A DNA stretch of 64,000 nt from Pseudomonas defluvii (GTDB taxonomy: Bacteria; Pseudomonadota; Gammaproteobacteria; Pseudomonadales; Pseudomonadaceae). How positions within the stretch are numbered: position 1 is the stretch's first letter; the number at the start of each line of letters is the position of its first letter. This document shows, in pieces, positions 17,795 to 27,071 of this stretch. Made by a program: the position numbers and the translations under genes. A model generated the notes under the pieces. That model did not search any database, was not told the DNA's origin, and worked only from the letters and a program-made list of their open reading frames with translations. The stretch lies in assembly GCF_001695625.1 (NCBI RefSeq), contig NZ_MBPN01000011.1, forward strand, positions 1-64,000. The letters are read 5' to 3'.

Positions 17795-18695
17795 AACGCT
17801 CTCCACAGGCTTCAAATGAAATGATCAGGTGATCAATCCAGGCGCGTACGGCAGGTAGTACACCTCGCCTGTGCGGGTAGACCGCCTGCAGATAGCCGCT
17901 GGGTAGCGACCACTCGGGCAATAGACGGATCAGTTCGCCGCGGGCGAGTTCTTCTTCGCAATGCATGATTGGCAGGGCCGTGAACCCCAGGCCGGCAACG
18001 GCGGCGGATTTTCGTACGACAAAGTCATCAATTCCAAGCCTCGCCTCCAGCGCCAGGTCTTCGCGATTGCCCTTGGCATCCAGCAGGCGCAGGTGAACCA
18101 GACGGTCAGCCTCCAGCGCGCCCAGCACGGGGAGATTGATCAAGTCCTGTGGTTGCTCGATGACATGCTCGGCTGCGAAGTTCGGTGCTGCGACCAACAG
18201 CATTTGTGCCTGGCGCAAGCGCCGCGTGACCAGGGTAGGGTCTTCGTCGCCCTGGTCGCGTACGCGCAACGCAACGTCAATACCCTCGGTGATCACATCA
18301 ACCCGACGATTGAGCAGCACCATGTCCAGCTGTACCTGTGGGTAGCGTGCCAGGAAGCTGCTGATGACGTCCGGCAAGAATGCATGGGCCAACGCAACTG
18401 GTGAGGACACGCGCAAGCGCCCGCGTGGTTCGCTGACCATGCTTGCAACCGCTTCGTCGGCCATCTCCGCCTCCAGCAGCATGGCCTGGCAATGACGCAG
18501 GTAGCGCTCGCCAACCCCGGTCAGCTTCAGTTGTCGGGTCGTGCGTTGCAGCAGGCGAGTCCCAAGGCGTTCTTCCAGTTCGGCAATGCGTCGGGATAAC
18601 CGGGACTTGGGTATACCAAGCAGGCGCCCGGCCGCAGAGAAGCCTCCGGCCTCAACCACCCGGGCAAAGTAATAGAGATCATTGAGGTCTTGCAT
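17787..18695 (-). CDS. LysR-family transcriptional regulator
   Basis: A 302-residue LysR protein: winged helix-turn-helix at the N terminus (FARVVEAGGFSAAGRLLGIPKSRLSRRIAELEERLGTRLL), linker helix, and a C-terminal periplasmic-binding-like effector domain. It belongs to the subgroup with VRVRDQGDEDPTLVTRRL, similar to regulators of quinone or azo stress genes. It is divergent from the azoreductase gene 134 bases away, so azoreductase is the probable target. Start at 18695 because MQDLNDLYYF is the standard N terminus; the longer frame to 18728 adds non-homologous residues. Confidence 0.88.
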   Translation of the reverse strand: MQDLNDLYYFARVVEAGGFSAAGRLLGIPKSRLSRRIAELEERLGTRLLQRTTRQLKLTGVGERYLRHCQAMLLEAEMADEAVASMVSEPRGRLRVSSPVALAHAFLPDVISSFLARYPQVQLDMVLLNRRVDVITEGIDVALRVRDQGDEDPTLVTRRLRQAQMLLVAAPNFAAEHVIEQPQDLINLPVLGALEADRLVHLRLLDAKGNREDLALEARLGIDDFVVRKSAAVAGLGFTALPIMHCEEELARGELIRLLPEWSLPSGYLQAVYPHRRGVLPAVRAWIDHLIISFEACGERYV

Positions 18696-18749
18696 AGCTT
18701 GCCCTGCACTGTTCTGTATGTAGGACAAACTAACGCATTTTTGCCAACT

Positions 18750-18778
18750 AATCCTCTATTCGCTGTTTGGGTAGGATT
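18750..18778. promoter_or_regulatory. Inverted repeat in the LysR-azoR intergenic region
   Basis: AATCCT at 18750-18755 and AGGATT at 18773-18778 form an inverted repeat with a 17-base spacer, placed between the divergent LysR and azoR starts. It is a plausible regulator binding site; no experiment or comparison supports it here. Confidence 0.35.
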
Positions 18779-18829
18779 CTCTCCATCGTGATCGCCGCCT
18801 CGCGGTCTTAAAAATCCAGGAGAACACCC

Positions 18830-19441
18830 ATGAAACTGTTGCACATCGATTCCAGTATCCTCGGCGACAATTCGGCTTCCCGTCAGTTGAGCCGTGAAGT
18901 CGTGCAGGCCTGGCAGGCTGCTGATGCCAGTGTTGAAGTGACTTACCGCGACCTGGCCAGTGACGCCATCAGCCATTTTTCCGCGGCCACCCTGGTCAGT
19001 GCTGGTACGCCAGAAGAACTGCGCGATGCCGCCCAGAAGCACGAAGCTCAACTGAGCAGCGAAACACTGCAAGAGTTTCTGGATGCCGATGCCGTGGTGA
19101 TTGCCGCACCGATGTACAACTTCAGCGTTCCCAGCCAACTGAAAGCCTGGATCGACCGTATCGCTGTTGCCGGTAAAACCTTCCGCTACACCGAGGCTGG
19201 CCCTGAAGGCCTGTGTGGTGGCAAGAAAGTCATTGTCGTATCCACCTCGGGTGGCCTGCATGTTGGCCAGCCAACCGGTGTCGGTCATGAAGATTTTCTC
19301 AAGGTGTTCCTGGGCTTTATTGGTATCACCGATGTCGAGTTCGTCCGCGCTCATGGCTTGGCATATGGCGATGAACACCGCAGCAATGCCATGAGTGCAG
19401 CGCGTGCTCAGATCGATAACGAGCTGTTTGCAGCTGCCTGA
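18830..19441 (+). CDS. azoR: FMN-dependent NADH:azoreductase
   Basis: A 203-residue flavodoxin-fold enzyme that reduces quinones and azo compounds by two-electron transfer. Signature elements: [19 protein letters not shown] (FMN phosphate loop), [19 protein letters not shown], and the FMN-binding STSGGL segment near residue 140. AGGAGA lies nine bases before the ATG. A divergent LysR gene probably regulates it. A factor-independent terminator follows the stop. Pseudomonads often have several paralogues, so the numbered name cannot be given. Confidence 0.92.
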   Translation: MKLLHIDSSILGDNSASRQLSREVVQAWQAADASVEVTYRDLASDAISHFSAATLVSAGTPEELRDAAQKHEAQLSSETLQEFLDADAVVIAAPMYNFSVPSQLKAWIDRIAVAGKTFRYTEAGPEGLCGGKKVIVVSTSGGLHVGQPTGVGHEDFLKVFLGFIGITDVEFVRAHGLAYGDEHRSNAMSAARAQIDNELFAAA

Positions 19442-19463
19442 TTTGGAGTAACCACCGCATAAG

Positions 19464-19496
19464 CCGACTGCCGGGGTAACCGGTAGTCGGTTTTTT
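19464..19496 (+). terminator. Factor-independent terminator after azoR
   Basis: An 11-bp stem (CCGACTGCCGG with CCGGTAGTCGG, one G-T pair) with a five-base loop is followed by six T residues, 23 bases after the azoR stop. Confidence 0.9.
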
Positions 19497-19570
19497 CATT
19501 CAGTTTTCATCTGGCGCGCAGTGCGCCAGCCTATGCTGATCGCTGGCAATAAAGGGACAAGGTGTCAGCC

Positions 19571-20602
19571 ATGCAGCGTCTGTCTGGTTTGTTCATCCTC
19601 GCGGTGATCGGGATCGTGTTGTCGCTGCCGGGCGAGGCGGGCGAGCGCTGGCATGTGGGGTTGCACCGGATGATCCTCGCCGACCCGCTGGACGAACAGC
19701 CGATGCAGGCGTTGGCCTTTTACCCGGCAACCGGGCCAGCACATTGGAGCCGGGTTGAAGGCTATCGGGTGGAAGCCGGTTTTGAGGCGCCCATTGCGAT
19801 GGGGCGTTTCCCGCTCTTGATGCTTTCCCATGGCAATACCGGTACGCCATTGGCATTGCATGACCTGGCAACGGCACTGGCACGCAAGGGCTTTGTGGTG
19901 GTGGCGGTGGTGCACCCGGGGGACAATGCCCAGGATCACAGCCGACTGGGCACCCTGAGCAACCTCTATGGGCGTCCGCTGCAGATCAGCGCGGCCATCA
20001 GCGCAACCCTGAACGACAAGCTGCTGGCGCCCTATGTGAACGCCGAGCAGGTCGGGGTGATTGGGTATTCGGCGGGTGGTGAAACCGCGTTGATCCTTTC
20101 CGGCGCACGCCCGGAACTGGACCGCCTGCGCCGTTATTGTGAAGAACGCCCACTGGATGCTGACGCCTGCAAGATGCGCGGGCAACTGATCGCCGACCGT
20201 GACGACCTGCTGCCCGCCGCAGACTCAAGGATCAAGGCATTGTTGCTGATGGCACCGTTGAGCCTGATGTTCGGTCGTCATGCCCTGGCCGGGGTGAAAG
20301 TACCGGCGCTGATCTACAGTGGTGATCGCGATCAGCTGTTGGCAATCGACAAGAACGCCGCTGCGCTGGCGCGTAAACTGCCCCGCACTCCTGATTACCG
20401 GCTACTGGCCGGTGCAGGGCATTTCATTTTCATGGCGCCTTGCGATGAAGCCCAGCGTGTGCACATGGCCGCGCTATGCACCGACGCCGAGGGCGTCGAC
20501 CGTGCCAGCATTCATCATTCGCTGCAGTCGGAGGCGGCGTTGTTTTTCAGTCAGACCCTTGGGCGAGCGGACCGTACGGGATGGCGTACGGCTGATCAGT
20601 GA
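19571..20602 (+). CDS. Exported alpha/beta hydrolase (dienelactone-hydrolase-like)
   Basis: A 343-residue hydrolase with a signal peptide (hydrophobic stretch to about residue 22). The alpha/beta-hydrolase core shows LLMLSHGNTG (oxyanion region), the nucleophile elbow GYSAGG near residue 160, an acid in YSGDRDQL, and the catalytic His in GAGHFIF. Such proteins are annotated as predicted dienelactone hydrolases or lipoprotein-signal-like esterases; the substrate is unknown. An in-frame GTG at 19562 is an alternative start. The 3' end overlaps the end of the convergent MFS gene by seven bases. Confidence 0.82.
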   Translation: MQRLSGLFILAVIGIVLSLPGEAGERWHVGLHRMILADPLDEQPMQALAFYPATGPAHWSRVEGYRVEAGFEAPIAMGRFPLLMLSHGNTGTPLALHDLATALARKGFVVVAVVHPGDNAQDHSRLGTLSNLYGRPLQISAAISATLNDKLLAPYVNAEQVGVIGYSAGGETALILSGARPELDRLRRYCEERPLDADACKMRGQLIADRDDLLPAADSRIKALLLMAPLSLMFGRHALAGVKVPALIYSGDRDQLLAIDKNAAALARKLPRTPDYRLLAGAGHFIFMAPCDEAQRVHMAALCTDAEGVDRASIHHSLQSEAALFFSQTLGRADRTGWRTADQ

Positions 20603-21789
20603 GTCTGTGCGCTGCGCCGCGACAGCAGCAGTACCAGCCCGACTCCAAGTGATGCCAGCAATGACGCGATACCGAAGATCGATTCGTAGCCCAGATGTGC
20701 AGCTACCGCGCCCATCAGCGGCCCGGCGATGGCCAGGGCCAGGTCGAAGAACACCGCGTAAGCGCCCAAACCCGCGCCACGGCTGCTACTGGGTACTTGT
20801 TTGATGGCTTCAAGGCCCAGTGCCGGGTAGACCAGCGACAGCCCAGCACCGCTGAGGCCCGCGCCGAGCAATGCCAGTAGCGGGGAGGGCGCCAGCCAGA
20901 GCAACGCCAGGCCAACGGCTTCAGTCGCCATACAGACAACCGCAACCGGATAGCCGCCCCATCGATTCACCGCATTGACGAACAGCAAGCGGGACAGAAT
21001 GAAGCAGACCCCGAACGCACTCAGGCACCAGGCTGCGCCGGTCCAGCCACGCTCACTGTAGAAAAGGGTCACGAAGGTGGTCAGGGTGCCATAGCCGATG
21101 GATGCCAACGTCAGGCCAACACCACAGGGCGCTACCCGCCCGAAGGCCGCCCAGAACGGCAGGCGCTCGCCGGCAACGACCGGGAGCGAAGGCTTGTTGC
21201 GGATCACCAGCAGGGCCAATGTCGCCAGGACAAACAGGACCAGGCCGATGCTTGCGAAGTTCAGCAACTGGTTCAGTTTCACCCCAAGCGGCGCACCAAT
21301 GGCGATGGCGCCATAAGAGGCGATGCCATTCCAGGAAATTACCCGTGCTGTATGCGCTATTCCCACCTGGCTTATGCCCCAGCTCAAGCTGGCAACACCA
21401 ATCAACCCTTGGGCAAGCCCCAGCAGCACGCGCCCGGTCAGCAATACCGCCAGGCTGACCAAGGGCAGGCTGATCAGCAGTACCGAGGCCGCCGTCGCCA
21501 GGCCGCTCAGGGCAATGGCGAGCAGGCCGTAGATGATTGCACGCTTGCCGCCCAGGCTATCAGCGACGCGCCCGGCCATCGGCCTGCTGACCAGCGTGGC
21601 GAAGTACTGCAAGCCTATGGTTATCCCGGCCACAACCGGACTGAAGCCCAACTGCTCATGCACGTAACCCGGCAGCACGGCAATTGGCAGCCCTACGCAG
21701 AGGAAGGCGATAAAGGTATAGAAGATGATCGAGACGATTTTTCGGGTAATCGTCGTTGCCGGCAGTGCGGCGGGTTCTAGCGCAGACAT
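20596..21789 (-). CDS. MFS transporter, YhhS-like
   Basis: A 397-residue protein with 12 predicted membrane segments. The motif GRVADSLGGKRAII after the second segment is the major-facilitator motif A, and GRVLLGLAQGLIGVASLSWG fits the YhhS/YfcJ subgroup of exporters (UPF0226). In other bacteria relatives export arabinose or give resistance to small toxic molecules; the substrate here is unknown. No regulator is adjacent. The upstream terminator hairpin separates it from ybiT, so it has its own promoter within 21790-21840. Confidence 0.87.
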   Translation of the reverse strand: MSALEPAALPATTITRKIVSIIFYTFIAFLCVGLPIAVLPGYVHEQLGFSPVVAGITIGLQYFATLVSRPMAGRVADSLGGKRAIIYGLLAIALSGLATAASVLLISLPLVSLAVLLTGRVLLGLAQGLIGVASLSWGISQVGIAHTARVISWNGIASYGAIAIGAPLGVKLNQLLNFASIGLVLFVLATLALLVIRNKPSLPVVAGERLPFWAAFGRVAPCGVGLTLASIGYGTLTTFVTLFYSERGWTGAAWCLSAFGVCFILSRLLFVNAVNRWGGYPVAVVCMATEAVGLALLWLAPSPLLALLGAGLSGAGLSLVYPALGLEAIKQVPSSSRGAGLGAYAVFFDLALAIAGPLMGAVAAHLGYESIFGIASLLASLGVGLVLLLSRRSAQTH

Positions 21790-21840
21790 GGCTACACAGG
21801 ATGGGCGTTTGGAAACGCCATCATCGCTGTATGCGAGGGA

Positions 21841-21886
21841 AAAAGAAAGCAGGCTAACGAATCTTGGCGGTCCGTTAGCCTGCTTT
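21841..21886 (-). terminator. Strong terminator after ybiT
   Basis: AAAGCAGGCTAACG at 21846-21859 pairs perfectly over 14 bp with CGTTAGCCTGCTTT at 21873-21886. Read on the minus strand the stem is followed by a T-rich run (TTTCTTTTTC), so it ends the ybiT transcript. Confidence 0.9.
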
Positions 21887-21957
21887 TATAGGCGTCCCGC
21901 TTGTGGCGACGGTGCCGGGTAGCACGCCATCGCCTTCAAGCAGGCTTTTTGCGGGTG

Positions 21958-23547
21958 TTAAACGATCACACCCTGGCTACGCAGGTAGTCATCGTAGGTG
22001 CCGCTGAAGTCCACGACACCGTTGGCGCTCAACTCGATGATGCGGGTGGCCAGCGAGGACACGAACTCACGGTCGTGGCTGACGAACACCAGCGTACCCG
22101 GGTAGTTCTCCAGCGCCATGTTGAGGGCCTCGATCGACTCCATGTCCAGGTGGTTGGTCGGTTCGTCCATCAGCAGTACGTTGGGCTTTTGCAGGATCAG
22201 CTTGCCGAACAGCATACGGCCTTGCTCACCACCGGAAATCACCTTGACCGACTTGAGGATTTCATCGTTGGAGAACAGCATGCGACCCAGCGTGCCGCGA
22301 ACCAGTTGCTCGCCGCCCTGGGTCCACTGGCCCATCCAGTCGAACAGGCTGACATCGTCTTCGAAGTCCGAGGCGTGGTCCTGAGCGTAGTAACCGATCT
22401 CGGCGCTTTCGGTCCACTTCACTTCACCGCTGTCTACCGGCAGTTCGCCAACCAGCGTACGCAGCAAGGTGGTTTTACCGATACCGTTCGGGCCAATGAT
22501 CGCCACGCGCTCGCCGGCTTCGACCTGGAAGCTGAAGTTCTTGAACAGGGTATTGCCATCGAAGCCCTTGGAGACGTTCTCGACGGTAACTGCCTGACGG
22601 TGCAGCTTTTTCGTCTGCTCGAAGCGGATGAACGGGCTGACACGGCTCGAAGGCTTGACTTCAGCCAGCTGGATCTTGTCGATCTGCTTGGCCCGCGACG
22701 TGGCCTGCTTGGCTTTCGAGGCGTTGGCCGAGAACCGGCTGACGAAGGTCTGCAGCTCGGCGATCTGGGCTTTCTTCTTGGCGTTGTCCGACAGCAACTG
22801 CTCGCGCGACTGGGTCGCGGCGATCATGTACTCGTCGTAGTTGCCCGGGAACAGGCGCAGCTCACCGTAGTCCAGGTCGGCCATATGGGTGCAGACACTG
22901 TTCAGGAAGTGCCGGTCGTGGGAAATGATGATCATGGTGCTGTTACGCGCCGTGAGGATGTTTTCCAGCCAGCGGATGGTGTTGATGTCCAGGTGGTTGG
23001 TCGGTTCGTCGAGCAGCAGCACTTCCGGGTCCGAGAACAGCGCCTGTGCCAGCAGCACGCGCAGTTTCCAGCCTGGTGCAACTTCACTCATCGGGCCGAA
23101 ATGCTGCTCGAGTGGAATGCCCAGGCCCAGCAGCAACTCACCGGCACGGGACTCGGCGGTATAGCCGTCCATCTCGGCGAACTCGGTTTCCAGCTCAGCG
23201 ACGGCCATGCCGTCCTCTTCGGTCATTTCCGGCAGCGAGTAGATGCGGTCGCGCTCGGCCTTGACCCGCCAGAGCTCTTCGTGGCCCATGATCACGGTAT
23301 CGATCACGGTGAATTCTTCATAGGCGAACTGGTCTTGACGCAGCTTACCCAGGCGTACGTTCGGCTCCAGCATGACCTGACCTGCGGATGGCTCCAGGTC
23401 GCTGCCGAGGATTTTCATGAAGGTCGACTTGCCACAGCCGTTGGCGCCGATCAGGCCGTAACGGTTGCCGTTGCCGAATTTGACCGAGACGTTCTCGAAC
23501 AGCGGCTTGGCGCCGAACTGCATGGTGATGTTAGCGGTGGAGATCAA
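21958..23547 (-). CDS. ybiT: ABC-F family ATPase YbiT
   Basis: A 529-residue soluble ABC-F protein with two ATPase domains: Walker [10 protein letters not shown] near residue 35 and GPNGIGKTT near 350, two [22 protein letters not shown]alker B segments, and signature PGWKLRV and [12 protein letters not shown] proteins bind the ribosomal E site and help stalled translation. The length and the linker ([17 protein letters not shown]) match YbiT rather than EttA or Uup. The start codon is TTG at 23547, common for this gene in Pseudomonas. Immediately upstream lies the tyrosine-integrase remnant, so the promoter region has been altered by an insertion. Confidence 0.93.
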   Translation of the reverse strand: MISTANITMQFGAKPLFENVSVKFGNGNRYGLIGANGCGKSTFMKILGSDLEPSAGQVMLEPNVRLGKLRQDQFAYEEFTVIDTVIMGHEELWRVKAERDRIYSLPEMTEEDGMAVAELETEFAEMDGYTAESRAGELLLGLGIPLEQHFGPMSEVAPGWKLRVLLAQALFSDPEVLLLDEPTNHLDINTIRWLENILTARNSTMIIISHDRHFLNSVCTHMADLDYGELRLFPGNYDEYMIAATQSREQLLSDNAKKKAQIAELQTFVSRFSANASKAKQATSRAKQIDKIQLAEVKPSSRVSPFIRFEQTKKLHRQAVTVENVSKGFDGNTLFKNFSFQVEAGERVAIIGPNGIGKTTLLRTLVGELPVDSGEVKWTESAEIGYYAQDHASDFEDDVSLFDWMGQWTQGGEQLVRGTLGRMLFSNDEILKSVKVISGGEQGRMLFGKLILQKPNVLLMDEPTNHLDMESIEALNMALENYPGTLVFVSHDREFVSSLATRIIELSANGVVDFSGTYDDYLRSQGVIV

Positions 23548-23567
23548 AGGGCTTACCTATCAATAGC

Positions 23568-23825
23568 TTATGTCACTGGCAATGCGGCTGATACCGATTT
23601 GATACCAATTTGCAGCTTTTCCAGCTCGCTCCAGTCGGAGCTTGAGTTAATCCAACGCGCATAGGTTGACAGCAGCATCTGTACGCTGTGGCCAAGCTGT
23701 TGGGAGATAAATGCGGGGTTGAGGCCAGACATTGCCGCTATTGTCGCATAGGTATGACGGCAGTTGTACGACGGCCGATAACGAATCCGCAGTTCCTTCA
23801 TCCAGAGCTGCTGTGTTTCCTGCTG
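23568..23825 (-). pseudogene. C-terminal remnant of a phage-type tyrosine integrase
   Basis: About 85 codons remain. The readable part contains the catalytic C-terminal features of tyrosine recombinases: YNCRHTYAT (Arg/His box), GLNPAFISQQLGH, and the nucleophile Tyr in LLSTYARWI. A TAG at 23826-23828 closes the frame upstream and no N-terminal domain is found beyond it, so the gene is a fragment. It lies directly upstream of ybiT. Together with the unusual small genes that follow it suggests that 23.5-26 kb is the scar of an integrated element. Confidence 0.85.
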
Positions 23826-23880
23826 CTAGGAAACGGCCTGGCACGTCTGCCTTTGTGCTGCAGCACTGGCATCAGACGGT

Positions 23881-24024
23881 TCACTTGAGTATGGATCGAT
23901 CTCTTTCCACGAAAAGGCTTTTACAGGACGGGCAGATCACCCCTAGGCGGATTTTTCGCCCGAAGCGATGTTTGCACTTTTTGCAGATAAAAAAGTAGGG
24001 TGGGCCAGGATGGAAATGGGTCAC
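23881..24024 (-). CDS. Small zinc-ribbon protein (47 residues)
   Basis: An unlisted short frame read by eye. It starts with GTG at 24024, two bases after the stop of the upstream membrane-protein gene, and ends with TGA at 23881. The sequence has two CxxC knuckles 17 residues apart (FICKKCKHRFG and VICPSCKSLFV), the layout of a single zinc ribbon, with a basic surface. The close spacing implies translational coupling with the upstream gene. No separate ribosome site is strong, only AGAAAGAG. Function unknown; could be a nucleic-acid-binding or scaffold element. Confidence 0.6.
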   Translation of the reverse strand: MTHFHPGPPYFFICKKCKHRFGRKIRLGVICPSCKSLFVERDRSILK

Positions 24025-24026
24025 CG

Positions 24027-24473
24027 CTATTTGCTCTTTCTGAGGGTCAAACTGAAGCTTCCCTTACCCTGCTGTGTCGTTGACGCGCCGGCACCCTCAG
24101 AGCCGCCGAGCGTGTTTTTTTGTTTGCCGCTGAAGTCGCCGTTAGTTTCAAGCTCGTAATCTTTTACCATGACCAGGTAAAGCGTACCGAGAAAGGTCAG
24201 CGCAGTGATTGCGGCAATCAGCACTCCGGCCGTAGCGCCTGACATGGCAGCGGTGAGCCCGGCAGCTCCGGCGATTCCCCATCCTAGAGGATTCCAGGCG
24301 CTTGCCACACCTATGCCCAAGACGGTCGCACAAGCAATGGCGGTTCCTTTTTTCGCGCTCTTTACTGTTTTGACGTGACGAGCCAGATCAGGGGCAGCGA
24401 TGTGAATGACCTCAACACGATCCTTTAACGCCTTTTTCAGATCTTCCTTGGTTGTTACTACGCGACTGCTCAT
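24027..24473 (-). CDS. Small two-helix membrane protein of unknown function
   Basis: A 148-residue protein. Residues 1-38 look like a compact beta-alpha-beta unit (VVTTKEDLKKALKDRVEVIHIAAPDLA), a basic stretch HVKTVKSAKKG follows, then two hydrophobic segments near 44-64 and 80-104 with Gly/Ala-rich packing faces, and a polar Gly/Ser/Gln-rich tail of ~40 residues. I do not recognise a named family, though similar small proteins with a short N-terminal domain and a membrane hairpin occur in mobile regions. AGGAAAG precedes the ATG. A 47-residue zinc-ribbon gene follows after two bases. Confidence 0.65.
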   Translation of the reverse strand: MSSRVVTTKEDLKKALKDRVEVIHIAAPDLARHVKTVKSAKKGTAIACATVLGIGVASAWNPLGWGIAGAAGLTAAMSGATAGVLIAAITALTFLGTLYLVMVKDYELETNGDFSGKQKNTLGGSEGAGASTTQQGKGSFSLTLRKSK

Positions 24474-24640
24474 GCTGGGTCTTTCCTCCGGCGATTCACT
24501 TTGCCATCACCGTAGCTCAGGTCGAACAGGTAAGGCAATTCTCGGAGGTTGACCTATAAGTCCTTTCGTATGACCAGGCAGCGCATTGCTGAAGCTCGAA
24601 AATTCCGGCTCTGGCATCCCTCTGGCTTGGCCCAGGACTG

Positions 24641-25543
24641 TCATGCAGAAACCACCCTGTCTTTGCCCATGGCTTTGGCCTCATACAATGCGCGATCGGC
24701 ACGCTTGAGCGTGTCTTCGTATGAGCGATCATCCGGCGCTATAGTCGTGACACCAATGCTTGCCGTGACGGCGATACCATCCGCCGAAAACCGGCTCAGC
24801 GTCTCTCTAAAACACGCCTGTAAACGCTTGGCGAACTGCACTGCTTGCCCATGGTTGGTATTGGGCAGAGCAAGCACAAACTCATCACCGCCCAAGCGGC
24901 ATGCGGTATCAGTTTTTCGTAGCACGGACCTACAAATGTTGGCAGCGGCCATAATTATCTCATCCCCTGCATGGTGTCCTTTTGTGTCGTTGATTTTCTT
25001 GAGCCCATCCAGATCAAGCATCAAAATGGACGTCGGCACGGAGTGCCGCACTGATGATTCGTAGTGAAGAGCGAGGTCCTGCTCCAGTTTTCTTCGATTG
25101 AAAAGGCCGGTTAGCTGATCGGTATCGCTCAGCTCCCTCAGTCTGACCTCCAGGTTGTGCCTCTCCGAGATATTACTCGCGACCCAGAGCACAACTGCTT
25201 CCTCGTCAGCCAGGAAATTCAGGGCCTGGATACGGCCTTCAAACCAGATCGCTTCTTTTGGGCCTTCATCGGATAAGCCTTTCACATCCCTATTGCTCAG
25301 TTCGTACTCTTCGATCAATAGCTCTCGCGACTCGAGCGCCCTGTCGATCTGTTCGAGAAACCAGCTTGCCTTCTCAGGCTTGACCAAGTCTGAAATGTAC
25401 TGGCCGACAAGGCAGCTTCCATCATGGTAGTAGCGATTATCACGGCCGCCGAACACGGCGACATACTTGCCGCTGCGGGACAGGATGAAAGCCGGGTCCG
25501 GCAAAGCCTCCAGAATCAAAGCCATTTGCTCAACATTGATCAT
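24641..25543 (-). CDS. PAS-GGDEF diguanylate cyclase
   Basis: A 300-residue cytosolic protein: a PAS domain (residues ~5-130; LPDPAFILSRSGKYVAVFGG, WVASNISERHNLE) and a GGDEF domain with CRLGGDEFVLALP. The RKTD tetrapeptide five residues before GGDEF is an RxxD inhibitory site, so product inhibition is likely. It should make cyclic-di-GMP from GTP in response to a PAS signal. No membrane segment or EAL domain. It stands alone in an accessory region between the small zinc-ribbon pair and a 535-base gap, with codon use less GC-rich than the core genes, suggesting acquisition. Confidence 0.9.
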   Translation of the reverse strand: MINVEQMALILEALPDPAFILSRSGKYVAVFGGRDNRYYHDGSCLVGQYISDLVKPEKASWFLEQIDRALESRELLIEEYELSNRDVKGLSDEGPKEAIWFEGRIQALNFLADEEAVVLWVASNISERHNLEVRLRELSDTDQLTGLFNRRKLEQDLALHYESSVRHSVPTSILMLDLDGLKKINDTKGHHAGDEIIMAAANICRSVLRKTDTACRLGGDEFVLALPNTNHGQAVQFAKRLQACFRETLSRFSADGIAVTASIGVTTIAPDDRSYEDTLKRADRALYEAKAMGKDRVVSA

Positions 25544-26078
25544 GAAGCGTTTCTTCTAAGTCATTAGGTGGTAGCACATTAATATGATTGGAAAAATTTG
25601 GCACGGGTTTGAGCTTGGTCTGTCAGGCAGACTGCAGTTCAGGTCGAGAGGATCAACATACCTGGCGCCTTGGTGATTTATTGGTTTTTTCATCCGGGCA
25701 TCATTAAAAAGAAAGAATCATTTTTTCTTATCTGCGGGATAGCTATAGCATCAGAACGAAAATGTGTTTTGGTTTAGTGGCCAACAGCTCGGCGTTTGAG
25801 AAGGCCTGATTAATCCCGGGTGACGATCGGTAAGGGGAGGGCGGTGTTCGTTCGGCAGGATGCCGCAGAGCAAGGCAGAGCGATACCAATGCTGATACCA
25901 AACTGTATGTTTTGATGGGGGCAGAGGGGGATTTGGCCCAGCAAAATCAACGCCTAGCCACCCGTTGTAAGGCTTCCGGTCGTGAATGCCCAGTTTGGCA
26001 AGCAGAGGTCGCCCTTGGTGGGGGCGACCTTCACAGGTCGAATTCCTGTTTCACGCGCTACACGCCCAGGCTCTCAAT
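25544..26078. other. 535-base gap with tandem hairpins and integrase-like scar
   Basis: No convincing gene. The left part is AT-rich. Near 25878-25910 the paired motif GATACC-N6-GATACCAA resembles the end of the integrase remnant (GATACC-N5-GATACCAA near 23590-23613). At 26006-26030 a perfect 9-bp stem (AGGTCGCCC with GGGCGACCT) is followed at once by a second hairpin, ACAGG/CCTGT around a seven-base TCGAATT loop (26033-26049), which looks like a tRNA T-arm but has no acceptor stem. Confidence 0.5.
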
Positions 26079-27071
26079 TCAGTGATCGCCTTCATTGCCT
26101 GGCCGCACTCGCGTCTTCCACAGTGACAACAATACCCCACCGGTGAGTAGCCCAAGTGTGACGCTTAGCGATAGTGCAGCAGGTACCTTGCCTATGATGT
26201 CGTGTAGAAAGATCTTCGCGCCAATGAACACGAGCACTAGAGCCAAGGCGTATTTCAGGTAGGCAAAACGATGAATCATCGCGGCAAGTGCAAAGTACAG
26301 TGCACGAAGGCCCAAGATAGCAAAGATATTTGATGTGTAAATGACAAAGGTATCTTGGGTGATTGAGAAGATGGCGGGAACACTGTCAATGGCAAATACC
26401 AGATCGGCACATTCAATCAGAATCAACGCCAGGAACAAGGGTGTAATCCAGAGCACCTTCTTGCCAGTCTTGTCCGCTTGACGAATGAAGAACGAATGTC
26501 CGTGAAGGCGCTCTGTTATGCGCAGATGGCTGCGCAGGAATTTGACGAATCGATTGTTCTCCAGATCGGGTTGATCGTTAACCGACGCAAAAAGCATTTT
26601 CACACCCGTGAACAGCAGGAAGGCGCCGAATATATAAAGAACCCAGCTGAACTCGGCGATCAAAGCTGCGCCCAAGGCGATCATGATGGCCCGGAGCACG
26701 ATCACGCCCATGATTCCCCAGAACAGTACGCGATGCTGAAGTGCCCGAGGAATGGCCAGGAATCCGAAAATCAATGCGATGACGAAAACGTTATCCATCG
26801 AGAGCGACTTCTCGATCAAGAAGCCGGTCAGGTAATCCATACTGGCGTCGGCACCCTTCTGGAAGTTGACCCAGACGGAGAAAAGCAAGCCCATGGATAT
26901 GTAGCCCGCTGACAGTAACAAACTCTCCTTTACATTGATTTCTCGGTGTTCGCGATGCAGGACGCCGAGGTCAAAGGCGAGTAATGCGATGACGATCGCA
27001 AGGAAAGTCAGCCAGAGCCAGGCGGCAGTGCCCAGCACATCAGCGAAGATGATCGAATGTAAGACAGTCAT
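26079..27071 (-). CDS. TerC/Alx family integral membrane protein
   Basis: A 330-residue membrane protein with about nine segments. Acidic residues within the membrane in IALLAFDLGVLHR, EKSLSMDNVFVIALIF and LIECADLVFAIDSVPAIF are the TerC-family signatures. The family includes Alx, an alkaline- and manganese-linked exporter in E. coli, and TerC of tellurite-resistance loci; there are no other ter genes here, so a manganese or pH role is more likely. GGAGAGG-like sequence lies before the ATG. I searched the 283 bases upstream for a yybP-ykoY manganese riboswitch, as precedes alx, and did not find one. Confidence 0.85.
   Translation of the reverse strand: MTVLHSIIFADVLGTAAWLWLTFLAIVIALLAFDLGVLHREHREINVKESLLLSAGYISMGLLFSVWVNFQKGADASMDYLTGFLIEKSLSMDNVFVIALIFGFLAIPRALQHRVLFWGIMGVIVLRAIMIALGAALIAEFSWVLYIFGAFLLFTGVKMLFASVNDQPDLENNRFVKFLRSHLRITERLHGHSFFIRQADKTGKKVLWITPLFLALILIECADLVFAIDSVPAIFSITQDTFVIYTSNIFAILGLRALYFALAAMIHRFAYLKYALALVLVFIGAKIFLHDIIGKVPAALSLSVTLGLLTGGVLLSLWKTRVRPGNEGDH

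Noticed and set aside
21901..23664. A 587-residue plus-strand frame opposite ybiT
   Set aside because: It mirrors the codons of the ABC-F gene and shows no domain of its own.
26033..26060. A complete tRNA gene ending in the T-arm-like hairpin
   Set aside because: No acceptor, D-arm or anticodon arm pairs upstream, and the loop is shifted by one base from the canonical form.
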